Source: Phocaeicola_A sp963643925 (GTDB lineage: Bacteria; Bacteroidota; Bacteroidia; Bacteroidales; Bacteroidaceae). From it: 55,235 nt of DNA. The notes under the pieces were generated by a model, which made no database searches, was not told where the DNA came from, and saw nothing but the letters and a program-made list of their open reading frames with translations. This document shows, piece by piece, positions 17,265 through 26,107 of the stretch (positions within the stretch are counted from its first letter, which is position 1; each line of letters begins with the position of its first letter). Location of the stretch: the NCBI GenBank assembly GCA_963643925.1, contig CAVINS010000013.1:1-55235 (forward strand), given 5' to 3'. A program made the translations under genes and the position numbers.

Positions 17265-18020
17265 TTAATCCATTAAACGTATAAAATGCACCAGGCAGAC
17301 CGAGATGTTATCGAGACCACCTGCCTTGCAGGCTTCCCGCTCCAGCACACGGCTGTCGTGTGTCTGTCCGAGCAGCTTCTCTATCTTCTCGTCGGTGAGC
17401 ATCTTCGACAGTCCGTCAGAGCAGAGCATCATCACGTCGCCCGCCAGAATGTCGTCGGTGCAGTTGACAATGTCGAAGTAGGCTTCCTTGCCGGCTCCGA
17501 TACTGTTGACCAGCACATTCTCGTGCGTGCTGTTTCCCGTGAGACTGCTCAGCGAGTGGTCAGTCGAGAGCTGTGCCAGTCGTCGTCCCCTGTATCGGTA
17601 GAGGCGGCTGTCGCCACAGTTGAGCCAATAGGTGTGCTTCTCGTAGATGACGAGCGCCACCAGCGTGGTGCCCATGCCGGCCCATTGGGGATTGTCTTGT
17701 CCCATCTCCAACAGGCGTTTGTGTGTCCTCACAATCCAGTCGTTGAAGCAATCGCAGAAGGCTTCCTCGTCCATACCCTTGGGGAGCGAATGGAAGAAGA
17801 AATCCAGTTCATTGATCACCTCGGCACTGGCTACGTCACCACCACTGTACCCACCGAGTCCGTCGGCCACGGCAAAAATACAATTTTCGTCCGAGGTACG
17901 TTGAATTTTAAAGCGAATATTCTGATTTCTTATCTTATTCGAGGCCACCAGCATCATATCGTCGTTCTTCTCACGAACCAGTCCACGGCTGTTGGTAGCG
18001 CTTATGTCTAATGTCATCAT
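17265..18020 (-). CDS. PP2C-family Ser/Thr protein phosphatase
   Basis: A 251-residue metal-dependent phosphatase, short and without membrane or extra domains. Motifs in order are NSRGLVREKNDD (10-21), FAVADGLGGYSGG with Asp53 (49-61), MGTTLVALVI, NCGDSRLYRYR, MLCSDGLSKML and the final GLDNISVC with the metal-binding Asp. All metal ligands of the family appear present, so it should be active. It overlaps the FHA gene by 4 nt and follows the kinase and AAA+ genes, which makes the adjacent kinase, the FHA protein or a common client the natural substrates. metA begins 9 bp downstream. Confidence 0.92.
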   Translation of the reverse strand: MMTLDISATNSRGLVREKNDDMMLVASNKIRNQNIRFKIQRTSDENCIFAVADGLGGYSGGDVASAEVINELDFFFHSLPKGMDEEAFCDCFNDWIVRTHKRLLEMGQDNPQWAGMGTTLVALVIYEKHTYWLNCGDSRLYRYRGRRLAQLSTDHSLSSLTGNSTHENVLVNSIGAGKEAYFDIVNCTDDILAGDVMMLCSDGLSKMLTDEKIEKLLGQTHDSRVLEREACKAGGLDNISVCLVHFIRLMD

Positions 18021-18538
18021 TTTCTAAGTTCTATTATCAGTTCAACATTGGCCAGCTGCAGTCTGTCTCCGTTTCGCAGCGGCACGGGCACATCGGGTAT
18101 CAGCTTTTCATGGTTTAGCTTGGATCCGTTGGTGGAGTTCATGTCCTTCACAGTCCACCCAGCCGATGGGGAATAGTGGAGGGAGGCATGTGAACTGGAG
18201 ATGTATGAAAAAGGAGACAGAAGGTCCTTGTACGGCCCCTTGCGGCGACCGATGACAGCACCGTCCTCTCCACGGAGTTCGATATGCAGATTGGTGTTTA
18301 CCAGATAGAGTTGGGGCATGGCGGACGCCCGTTCCAGGTCCACAGGGGCAACCTCGGCTGCCTGTCGTTGTGCTTCGGCCTCATCAGCGGGCGAGTACAT
18401 CACGTCGCCGCACTTGGTGCAACGGTTACCCTTGCCTGGAAAGCCGCAACGCTTACAGAACTTTAGCTTGAACCCACACTGGTCGCAGTACCACGAGTCT
18501 TTCTCTATCTCAGCTTTGCATACAGGACATATTATCAT
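18017..18538 (-). CDS. double zinc-ribbon / FHA domain protein
   Basis: 173 residues. Two zinc ribbons occupy the N-terminus (C4, C7, C18, C21 and C28, C31, C40, C43). A linker rich in Ala, Glu and Gln leads into an FHA domain from about 78 to 173. FHA hallmarks are GRRKGPY (97-103), SSSHASL (114-120) and MNSTNGSKLN (133-142), the loops that contact phosphothreonine. It is expected to dock onto phosphorylated partners, most obviously the co-encoded kinase or AAA+ protein. It is coupled by a 4-nt overlap to the phosphatase, and 34 bp separate it from the AAA+ gene. No membrane segment. Confidence 0.9.
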   Translation of the reverse strand: MIICPVCKAEIEKDSWYCDQCGFKLKFCKRCGFPGKGNRCTKCGDVMYSPADEAEAQRQAAEVAPVDLERASAMPQLYLVNTNLHIELRGEDGAVIGRRKGPYKDLLSPFSYISSSHASLHYSPSAGWTVKDMNSTNGSKLNHEKLIPDVPVPLRNGDRLQLANVELIIELRK

Positions 18539-18572
18539 CGTTTCTTCACTCTTTTCAATTCAGTTCAATTTT

Positions 18573-21500
18573 TCAGTTCAGTTCAATATCCTCCGGTTGT
18601 ATGGTCTGGTAGACGCTACCCACCAGCTTCTCGGGCGGCAGCTGCGACACGCGCTCGGACATGCGTTGCACGGTGCGGTCGAACAGTTTGCGTATCTCGC
18701 GGGCATTGCCGAAGCTGCGGGTTTTGTGGAGATACATCTCCAGGATAACCTCCATCAGTTTGCCTTCCGCCTCAGGCGAGATGACGTACTGTTTCTTGGC
18801 GGCCAAGCGCTGGTAGATCTCCATCAGTTCCATCTCGGAGTAGTCGTCGATGTGGATGCGATGGGTGAAGCGACTCTCCAGTCCGGGGTTGGCAGAGAGG
18901 AAGCGTTCCATCTCGTCCTTGTAGCCGGCCACGACGACGATGAACTTGCCGCGGTCGTCCTCCATACGTTTCATCAGGGTCTCTACGGCCTCCAGTCCAT
19001 ATTTGTCCTTGCCGTCGACACCCACCAGGGTGTAGGCTTCGTCCACAAATAGGATACCGCCCATGGCACGGTCGCACAGTTTATCCACCAGTTTGGGCGT
19101 CTCGCCCATGTACTGGCCCACCATCTGACTGCGGTTCACCTCCACGATGCGGCTGCTGGGCAGCAGACCCACGGAGTAGAACACATCCGCCATCTTGCGG
19201 GCAATGGTGGTCTTGCCCGTACCGGGATTACCGGTGAGGACGATATTGATCTGGGTATTCTCGGCCTCGCCGATGCCCTGTTTGAGTCGTTGTTGGATGA
19301 AGACGTTCTGCACGGCCAGTCGGCGTATCATCTCCTTGACGGATTTCATGCCGACAATCTCGTCGAGTTCGCTCATCACCTGCTCCAGAGGCTTGGGCTG
19401 TTCCTGTGCCTCGCCGGTGATGTCCTCGAGTGTTAGTTCGAACATCTGCTGTTGGTCGAGCGTGGAGAGTTTGTCGTTCATGGACATCAGGCGTTTGCTC
19501 TGCCGAGTCACGGCCTCATCGAAGAGGCGGCGTGCCTCGCGGGCATTGCCAAAGTTGCGGTCGCGCTGCAGGTATATTTGCTTGAACATCTGCAACAGGG
19601 CAATCTGCGAACGGTCGGCCACGGTAAAGTGTTTGGCGGCGGCCATATTGAGGAAAATCTGCGACATCTCACCGGGCTTGTAGTCCTCGAAGTGGATAGT
19701 CTCGGTGAAGCGTGACTTCAGGCCCGGGTTGGAGTCGATGAAGTCGTGCATCTGGTCGGTGTAGCCTGCCACGATGCAGATGAACTTGCCGCGGTCGTCC
19801 TCCAATCGCTTGAGCAGAGTATCGAGTGCCTCCTTACCGAAGCTGTCGTTGCTTCCGGAGCATAGAGTGTATGCCTCGTCGATGAAGAGGACACCGCCCA
19901 TGGCAGAGTCTATCACTTGATTGGTCTTGATGGCCGTCTGTCCGGAGAAGCCCGACACCAGTTTGCTGCGGTCCACCTCCACCAGCTGTCCGCGGGGCAA
20001 CACGCCGAGCGACTTGAACACATCGGCCATGATGCGTGCCACGGTGGTCTTTCCCGTACCAGGGTTACCGGTGAAGACGTAATGCTTGCCCGAGAAGACG
20101 GCAGGTTCGCCGCGTTGAATCTGCAGGTTGAGGTAAGCCGCCAAGTTGGTAATCTCTTCCTTCACGGAGGCGAGACCCACCAGTCCGTCGAAGGCGGAGA
20201 GGCACGACCGGTAGTCCACCTGTTGCTTCTTCTCGTAGGGGATGTCCGCCTCCTCCAGGGTGAGGAGCATGTCGTTGGTCTGTTCCTTCACCGGCACTTG
20301 GCTCAGGCGCTCGGCCTGTTTGCGGCAGATTTTCTCGAACAGCGAGCGCATCTCGCGCCCGTTGGCGAAGTTCTTGTCGCGTGCGTCGTATATTTGCTGC
20401 ACCGTCTGGCGTGCCACCTCGGCAGCACCCTCCCCGAATCGGTATCCTTTCTTCTTCATGAAACCGGAGAGGATGAGGAATAGCTCGTCGGGGGTATAGT
20501 CGTCGATGTTGATGAACCGATTGAACCGGCTACGGAATCCAGGGTTGACGCGGAAGAGGTTCTCCATCTCGGTGCGGTAGCCTGCGGCGATGACCACGAA
20601 CTTGCCGCGGTCGTCCTCCATACGCTTCATCAGCTTCTCCAGTGCCTGGGCACCCTGCTCGTCGCGTGTGCCTGCCTCGTTGACAGGGGCCAAGGTGTAA
20701 GCCTCGTCGATGAAAAGGATGCCACCCATTGCCTTGTCGCAGAGTTTGTCCACCAGTTTCGGGGTCTCGCCCATGTACTGGCTTACCATCTGGCTGCGGT
20801 CCACTTCCACCACGTGTCCACTGTCGAGGAATCCGATAGCCTCGAACACCTCGCCCAGTTTGCGGGCGATGGATGTCTTGCCCGTACCTGGGTTACCTGT
20901 GAGGACGATGTGCAGCGAGATGCTCTCCTTATCGGCAAGTCCACGCTCGCTTCGGTGCAGGTTGTTCTGCACCTCCCAGGCGATTTCGCGCACCTCTTTC
21001 TTCACAGACTCCATACCGACAAAGTTGTCGAGCTTAGCCAATATATCGTTGAGGGTACGTTCGGGTGGAACGTATCCGGGTATGTCGCTTTCCTGTATCA
21101 GTCCGTGCACATCGGGCATGTGCGAGATGTAGGATGTGAAGATGTTCTCGGCCTTCTGACGTGCCAGATGGGCATTGCCGAACGACTCGTCCTTGGTCTT
21201 CACCTCGTAGCGGAGCTGACGCATGAACTTGTTCATAGCAGGCTGGGCAAAGCCTGCCAGACCATATTTTTTTGTCAGGAAGTTGAGACAGATGTCCTTC
21301 AACTCGTCCACCCCGTAAGGTTGCAGACGGAAGAGGTACTTGAAGCGGTTCCTCACGGCGGGGTTGTTATCGAGAAACTCCTCCAGTCCGCCCGGCAGAC
21401 CTGCCAACACCACGATAGGGTCGTCATTCCACTGTCCCATCTCGATGAAGAGTTTATCCAACGGATTGACGTTCTTGGAGTAGGTGTCGGGCAACAGCTT

Positions 21501-21902
21501 CTGTACATTGTCGAAGAAGAGGATGCCTCCGCGAACAGCGTCGATGTTGGCGTCCCAGTTCTCCACGAAGCGCTCGTAGTCCACGGCATCGACAATTTTC
21601 ACGAGGTTCTTCTCAATAATCTTGTTCTGGAAGAAGCAGTCGCGCAACACCTCAGCCAGGAAGGTCTTTCCCGTGCCAGTGTCCCCGATGATGATAGTGT
21701 TCACACTCAGACGGATATCCTTCGTCTCCTGGCGCGAGCGCAGCAGGGTGAAGGTGTCCACTATCTGCTTCAGCTGACGTTTCACCTCCTCCAGACCGAC
21801 AACCTTCTCGAACGGATCCACGTTGACCACCACCGGTTCGCCGCACCACTTGCAGTAGTGGGCTATCGGCCGATTCTCCTTATGACATTTCTGACAAATC
21901 AT
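18573..21902 (-). CDS. quadruple AAA+ ATPase (CbbX/SpoVK-like) with N-terminal zinc ribbon
   Basis: 1109 residues. The N-terminal zinc ribbon uses C3, C6, C17 and C20. Four AAA+ modules follow, at about 31-260, 285-545, 565-830 and 840-1109. Walker A motifs are GDTGTGKT (73-80), GNPGTGKT (336-343), GNPGTGKT (612-619) and GNPGTGKT (891-898). Walker B is FFDN (Asp131-Asn132) in module 1 but IDEA/VDEA in modules 2 to 4 (E400, E676, E955), so module 1 probably binds nucleotide without hydrolysing it. Modules 2-4 repeat MGGILFIDEAYTL, MED/LEDDRGKF and F(G/A)N(A/G)RE..LF blocks. The family includes CbbX, SpoVK and the EccA ATPases of type VII secretion. Its start overlaps the kinase stop by 4 nt. 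The client is unknown. Confidence 0.9.
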   Translation of the reverse strand: MICQKCHKENRPIAHYCKWCGEPVVVNVDPFEKVVGLEEVKRQLKQIVDTFTLLRSRQETKDIRLSVNTIIIGDTGTGKTFLAEVLRDCFFQNKIIEKNLVKIVDAVDYERFVENWDANIDAVRGGILFFDNVQKLLPDTYSKNVNPLDKLFIEMGQWNDDPIVVLAGLPGGLEEFLDNNPAVRNRFKYLFRLQPYGVDELKDICLNFLTKKYGLAGFAQPAMNKFMRQLRYEVKTKDESFGNAHLARQKAENIFTSYISHMPDVHGLIQESDIPGYVPPERTLNDILAKLDNFVGMESVKKEVREIAWEVQNNLHRSERGLADKESISLHIVLTGNPGTGKTSIARKLGEVFEAIGFLDSGHVVEVDRSQMVSQYMGETPKLVDKLCDKAMGGILFIDEAYTLAPVNEAGTRDEQGAQALEKLMKRMEDDRGKFVVIAAGYRTEMENLFRVNPGFRSRFNRFINIDDYTPDELFLILSGFMKKKGYRFGEGAAEVARQTVQQIYDARDKNFANGREMRSLFEKICRKQAERLSQVPVKEQTNDMLLTLEEADIPYEKKQQVDYRSCLSAFDGLVGLASVKEEITNLAAYLNLQIQRGEPAVFSGKHYVFTGNPGTGKTTVARIMADVFKSLGVLPRGQLVEVDRSKLVSGFSGQTAIKTNQVIDSAMGGVLFIDEAYTLCSGSNDSFGKEALDTLLKRLEDDRGKFICIVAGYTDQMHDFIDSNPGLKSRFTETIHFEDYKPGEMSQIFLNMAAAKHFTVADRSQIALLQMFKQIYLQRDRNFGNAREARRLFDEAVTRQSKRLMSMNDKLSTLDQQQMFELTLEDITGEAQEQPKPLEQVMSELDEIVGMKSVKEMIRRLAVQNVFIQQRLKQGIGEAENTQINIVLTGNPGTGKTTIARKMADVFYSVGLLPSSRIVEVNRSQMVGQYMGETPKLVDKLCDRAMGGILFVDEAYTLVGVDGKDKYGLEAVETLMKRMEDDRGKFIVVVAGYKDEMERFLSANPGLESRFTHRIHIDDYSEMELMEIYQRLAAKKQYVISPEAEGKLMEVILEMYLHKTRSFGNAREIRKLFDRTVQRMSERVSQLPPEKLVGSVYQTIQPEDIELN

Positions 21903-24900
21903 TCTATATACTTAAACTGTTCTACATTGTCTCTGAGTTCCAGCTTCCAGTGGGCTATTTCGGGCACGTCCATGTTCAGCATCTTCGGATGGAACATCAC
22001 GAACTGCAGGACGAAGACCGCCATGAAGCAGGTGCAGAGCACATAATGTGTGACGGACTCGGTGCTAGTGGAGCGCACCATGTTGATGGCATCGTCCAGC
22101 GCACCGAAGTTGCTGCCGTTGAACTTCTCGGTCTTTGCCTTGAAGGCATAGTTCAGCGGTTCCAGTAATGAGGTGTTTATATCTTCCTTGAAGAGACCCT
22201 TCAGGTCGTCCATCTTGACGGACGACTTGCGCCTACCCAACAGGAAGCCTATTGCGAAATAGAGACTGAGGAAGCCTATGCAGACCACCATCAGCGCTCC
22301 GGAGGAATGCACGCCCACATTCTTGATGACCGCCACGGGTATGATGGCAGTGAGGGCACCCACGAATCCCGAGAGTATCATGATGGAGGCTCCGTTGCCG
22401 ACAAAGAATCCCCACGTACCTGCCATAAGCATGCTGATGATGCCCACCGGCACACCCACAGAGATGGATGAGGTCTTCACAAAAAGCTGTGGATTGCTGA
22501 TGCCCAACGTCAGGAGCAGGGCGAACAGGACGGCCGAGAGGACAACGAAGCCCAGGTTCCACAACCGCTTCTGTCGGTTCATCTCGGCGAAAATCTCTTG
22601 CGACTCTTTCATCTTGTTCTTCACCCGGTTCTTGGCTGTCTGGTAGCGACGGAAGTAGACGTCGGAATTGTCGTATTGTCCTATTTTAATGAGGTATTGT
22701 TCCAGCGTTCGCTCGTAACTGTAGTCCTCGACATACTCCTTGAAGGGGTCCTCGTGGTAGAACAGGGAGAGCCACTGCTTCAGACTACCATTGCGGAACT
22801 CCGACTTGATGTAGCGCAACTCGATGTCGTCCAGCTCCTCTACGGTATGTATGGACTTGCCTGCCTGCACAAAGTGATAAGCGGGGCGCGCCTCCAGTCC
22901 GGCGCAGAACTTATAGACGGCCGTATGCCAATCATAGGTGGAGCAACGCTCGCGGTTCTCCTTACTGCGCAAGCTGAAACAGTACTTGCGATACTGCAAC
23001 ACGTCGGTCCAACCATGCAGCGTGGCGTAGCGTACTAGACGACCGTCCTCGTCAAGGTAGTCGCTCATGTAGGCTTTGAAAGCCTTCTCGTCCATCGTCT
23101 GAGCGGACTGCATGTCGATGGCTATCAGCTCAGCCACCTGCTGACGGGTGACGGCCGACTTCAAGTCATAGCCCACCGTGCGGTCGAGATGGTAGAGCAC
23201 GGTGTAGGCCATCACCTTGGAGTAAGTCTGACCTTGCGTGAGCAGACGAATCTCCTCACACAGCGGGCGGTTGCCCTTATTTACCAGCCAAGCCACCAGG
23301 CGACCGTCTATCAGCGAGCGCCACTCGTCGTCGGAGCAGTTATACTCACCGAACGAGCGAACCACTTCGAGGATGGACGACGAGGGTTTGTCCAGCAGGA
23401 AGGGGATGGACGAGTCTATCTCGTAAATCATCTTCCGGATGGCTATGGAGGGGTCATCGTTGCGAAAGTAAGAACGGAGCCGTTCCACGTTTTGGTCGGT
23501 GACGCACTCCAGATAGATGAACAGTGTGTTCACGGGGTCCTTCAACAACACGCTGTATTCGCTCTGGTACTTCAGCAGGCTGAGCGCCACGTCGTGCACA
23601 TTGGTGCAGGCACGGCCCTTCACGTCATGATAGGGCAACGAGCGGTCCAGGATGAACAGTGAGGCGATGTAACCGGCCTCCTGGTTCAGAGGATAACGCG
23701 TGCCCACAATATCGTCAATTTCCGTGGCCAATTTGGAATTTCCACAATCCTCGAGCCACTTCGATACGCGTCTGTTATAGAGATATTTGATGGCCAGCGC
23801 CTTGTGGTTGCGGAAGTGCGTAGCCAGCTCGCGGGCATTGTCGGCTATGATGTTGCGTTCGGGGTCCACCACGAAGGACTTGTAGCGCAGGAAGACGGAG
23901 GTCTCGTCTATGGGCACCTCCTTGCCGTTGTACCAGTCCGCCACCTCCTCGAAGCCCCAACGCTTGTCGGGATTGACGACAGTGAGGCCGCGAATCACCT
24001 TGTTCACGGCATCGGGCAACTGGTCCAGCTCGGGCAACTTACCCTCGCTCTTCATGTGCATCATGGCACGTTCGTTCTTCAGGAAGGGGTTGCGGCCCAG
24101 CCACAGGTAGAGCAACGTGATGCCGAGGGAATAGAAGTCTATGGACTGGGTAATCTCCACTTCGCGGTCAATCACATTCTCGTACATCTCCGGAGCTGCA
24201 TACACCGGCGTACGCGCCTGGGTGGTGCGGTGCATGATTTCATCCTCGTCGCAGAGGGTGGAGATGCCGAAGTCGCCTAACACTATCTGGGTCTGTTCCT
24301 TGTCGCGGAAGAAGAAGTTGCTGGGCTTGATATCCTTGTGAATGATGTGGTTGTTGTGGCAAAAGGCAAGCGCGCCGGCACACGCCAGGGTAATGCGGCG
24401 GAACTTGTCCACGTCGCCACCGAGGTGGAACTCGTTGAGCGTGCCGCCCTCCAGATACTCCATCAGCTCGTAGTGGCGCAAGGATCCGTTCTGGGAAATC
24501 ACGCCGAAGCCGTAGAGCTTGATGACGAACTCGAAATGGAAGTTCCAGATGAGTCGCATAATCTCTTCCTTGGGTGATACGTTGGGGTAATAGAGCTTCA
24601 GCACGTAGTTCTGACCCTCGTTCTCTACCAAGTATACCTGTGCCTCGCCTGACGATTCGGAGAGCACCTTGGTTACCACGTAGCGGATACCGTCGAGCAC
24701 GAAAATCGAATGTTGCGAGTCGCCGGGCTTTGTACTTTGTGTCTTGTGGTCAGCCCGCAGAGTAGAGAGTTCATTGGAAATCAATGTGATGGAGGTGCGT
24801 TCCAGGTTGCCGCCCATGCGTGGGGCTGCTCCCGACACAGGATTATTCTGCCTCTGGTCGAAGTCCGCCCGTTTGGTCTTGCCGTCGTTGAGCTGATAGA

Positions 24901-24952
24901 CTTTCGTCCTATCTTCCCCGGATGCAGGATGTATATTATTGTCGCTCATCAA
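21899..24952 (-). CDS. membrane-anchored Ser/Thr protein kinase with large accessory region
   Basis: 1017 residues. A flexible N-terminus (1-85) is rich in Thr/Ser and could carry phosphosites. The kinase domain (about 87-345) has a glycine-poor loop SSGEAQVYLVE, Lys119 (VLKLYY), the catalytic loop HKDIKPSN (Asp207, Asn212; HKD rather than HRD), GDFGIS (227-229) and AAPEMYE (253-255). A long helical region of unknown fold covers roughly 350-790. About four hydrophobic helices follow between 797 and 910, and another near 970. Catalytic residues are intact, so an active kinase is likely. It lies 17 bp after the zinc-ribbon gene and overlaps the AAA+ gene by 4 nt. Confidence 0.9.
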   Translation of the reverse strand: MMSDNNIHPASGEDRTKVYQLNDGKTKRADFDQRQNNPVSGAAPRMGGNLERTSITLISNELSTLRADHKTQSTKPGDSQHSIFVLDGIRYVVTKVLSESSGEAQVYLVENEGQNYVLKLYYPNVSPKEEIMRLIWNFHFEFVIKLYGFGVISQNGSLRHYELMEYLEGGTLNEFHLGGDVDKFRRITLACAGALAFCHNNHIIHKDIKPSNFFFRDKEQTQIVLGDFGISTLCDEDEIMHRTTQARTPVYAAPEMYENVIDREVEITQSIDFYSLGITLLYLWLGRNPFLKNERAMMHMKSEGKLPELDQLPDAVNKVIRGLTVVNPDKRWGFEEVADWYNGKEVPIDETSVFLRYKSFVVDPERNIIADNARELATHFRNHKALAIKYLYNRRVSKWLEDCGNSKLATEIDDIVGTRYPLNQEAGYIASLFILDRSLPYHDVKGRACTNVHDVALSLLKYQSEYSVLLKDPVNTLFIYLECVTDQNVERLRSYFRNDDPSIAIRKMIYEIDSSIPFLLDKPSSSILEVVRSFGEYNCSDDEWRSLIDGRLVAWLVNKGNRPLCEEIRLLTQGQTYSKVMAYTVLYHLDRTVGYDLKSAVTRQQVAELIAIDMQSAQTMDEKAFKAYMSDYLDEDGRLVRYATLHGWTDVLQYRKYCFSLRSKENRERCSTYDWHTAVYKFCAGLEARPAYHFVQAGKSIHTVEELDDIELRYIKSEFRNGSLKQWLSLFYHEDPFKEYVEDYSYERTLEQYLIKIGQYDNSDVYFRRYQTAKNRVKNKMKESQEIFAEMNRQKRLWNLGFVVLSAVLFALLLTLGISNPQLFVKTSSISVGVPVGIISMLMAGTWGFFVGNGASIMILSGFVGALTAIIPVAVIKNVGVHSSGALMVVCIGFLSLYFAIGFLLGRRKSSVKMDDLKGLFKEDINTSLLEPLNYAFKAKTEKFNGSNFGALDDAINMVRSTSTESVTHYVLCTCFMAVFVLQFVMFHPKMLNMDVPEIAHWKLELRDNVEQFKYIE

Positions 24953-24969
24953 ATCGTAATCTCCTATCT

Positions 24970-25863
24970 TTAGTCATCCAGTAGTTGTTTCTGTTCCTTG
25001 CCGGTCAGCACTATCCACTTGCCACCCATTTGAGGGCAAGAGCAGCCGAATGGACCAGAGTGGATGGCTTGCTTGAAGTTGCACTTCCATCCCAAGGCAG
25101 AACCCACGGGCTTGTATGCCATAGCGTAGTTGCGTGCCATCGCCGGCAAGGTGCAAGCCTCCACGGCTGTTTGGTCAAGCAGAGCCTGCAGTTCCCGGCG
25201 AACCTTGGCAATTTGCTCTTCCAAGGGCAGTTGCTTGATGGCATCGGGCACCAGGTTCTTCTCATCATCAGCCGTCGGCGGTTGATTGAGCATCAGTAGC
25301 AGGCGAGCCCGTAGCGCGTCGTTGCGTCGGTTCAGCTCCTGTCGTTCGGGCGTGTCGTCGGGCAACTTGTACGAGAGGGTCTTCAACTCCTTCGACAAGG
25401 TGTTCATGCGTCCGTACTGAGGGTTCTTGCGAACCTCTTCCAACAGTTTGCCTGCAAGTTCGGTCAGCGGTGTGCCGCATACCGAGCAGAATCCGAACAT
25501 ATTCGACGTGTGGCACACGGGACAAACGACTCCCTTGCGCGACATACCGCACTCGGGACAGAACGTGTCGCCATCCGACAGGCCCGCACCGCAAAACGAG
25601 CAGTGCTTCTTGTCGATGTAGGTCTTGCAGTGCTCGCAGTAGTCGCCCTCCTGATAGATGGCCGCACCGCAGCGCGGACATTTCTTCTCGTTGAGCGGAC
25701 TGCCGCAGCTCTCGCAGAACACGGCCTCGAGGTCGTTCAGCATGCCGCACTTAGGGCATACGTTCCACCTCGAGGAGTTCTTCCCGTCCTCCGCAAGAGC
25801 CTGTTCCAAGGGGTTTTCCTTCGTCAAATACTGGTCTTTATATTGTTTGTGTTGTGCATCCAT
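24970..25863 (-). CDS. four-zinc-ribbon protein with unknown C-terminal domain
   Basis: 297 residues. Four successive CxxC..CxxC ribbons span 36-129 (C36/C39/C50/C53, C62/C65/C76/C79, C88/C91/C102/C105, C114/C117/C126/C129). A helical segment (about 132-240) and a C-terminal region follow, the latter with ALGWKCNFKQAIHSG and CSCPQMGGKWIVLTGKEQ. I do not recognise the C-terminal domain. There is no signal peptide, so it is cytosolic. As first gene of the operon it has the good promoter at 25903-25937. The ribbons resemble those in the FHA and AAA+ proteins downstream, suggesting a scaffold or adaptor in the same complex; this is inference. Confidence 0.8.
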   Translation of the reverse strand: MDAQHKQYKDQYLTKENPLEQALAEDGKNSSRWNVCPKCGMLNDLEAVFCESCGSPLNEKKCPRCGAAIYQEGDYCEHCKTYIDKKHCSFCGAGLSDGDTFCPECGMSRKGVVCPVCHTSNMFGFCSVCGTPLTELAGKLLEEVRKNPQYGRMNTLSKELKTLSYKLPDDTPERQELNRRNDALRARLLLMLNQPPTADDEKNLVPDAIKQLPLEEQIAKVRRELQALLDQTAVEACTLPAMARNYAMAYKPVGSALGWKCNFKQAIHSGPFGCSCPQMGGKWIVLTGKEQKQLLDD

Positions 25864-25902
25864 ACTCTTCGTCCTTTAAATAAGAATATCATAAGGATGC
25901 CA

Positions 25903-25937
25903 CAAAGATAGTTTTTTTATTGTAATATAACAACAAA
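25903..25937 (-). promoter_or_regulatory. promoter of the kinase/AAA+ operon
   Basis: Minus-strand -7 TATCTTTG (25910-25903). Upstream is GTTG at 20 bp spacing (25934-25931), with TTTG three bases further out (25937-25934). The first ATG of the operon lies 40 bp downstream. Confidence 0.7.
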
Positions 25938-25965
25938 GGGATAAAAAATAGAGGAAAAGAGGACA

Positions 25966-26014
25966 AAAACCGCTGCGGAGAGGACCACACTTAGTCCTTC
26001 TCCGCAATGGTTTT
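25966..26014 (-). terminator. terminator of the metal efflux operon
   Basis: AAAACC..GCGGAGA (25966-25981) pairs with TCTCCGC..GGTTTT (ending 26014). A T-rich tract lies beyond it on the minus strand. Located about 95 bp after the TolC-like gene and just before the kinase operon promoter. Confidence 0.7.
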
Positions 26015-26107
26015 GCGTCATTATGTAGCGCCTAAGGTGCTCTATTTCAAGAGATGCGTCCGCCGGTCATGCAGTTAGGACCAGACGTAAGCACTCTCCG
26101 CTTCAGT

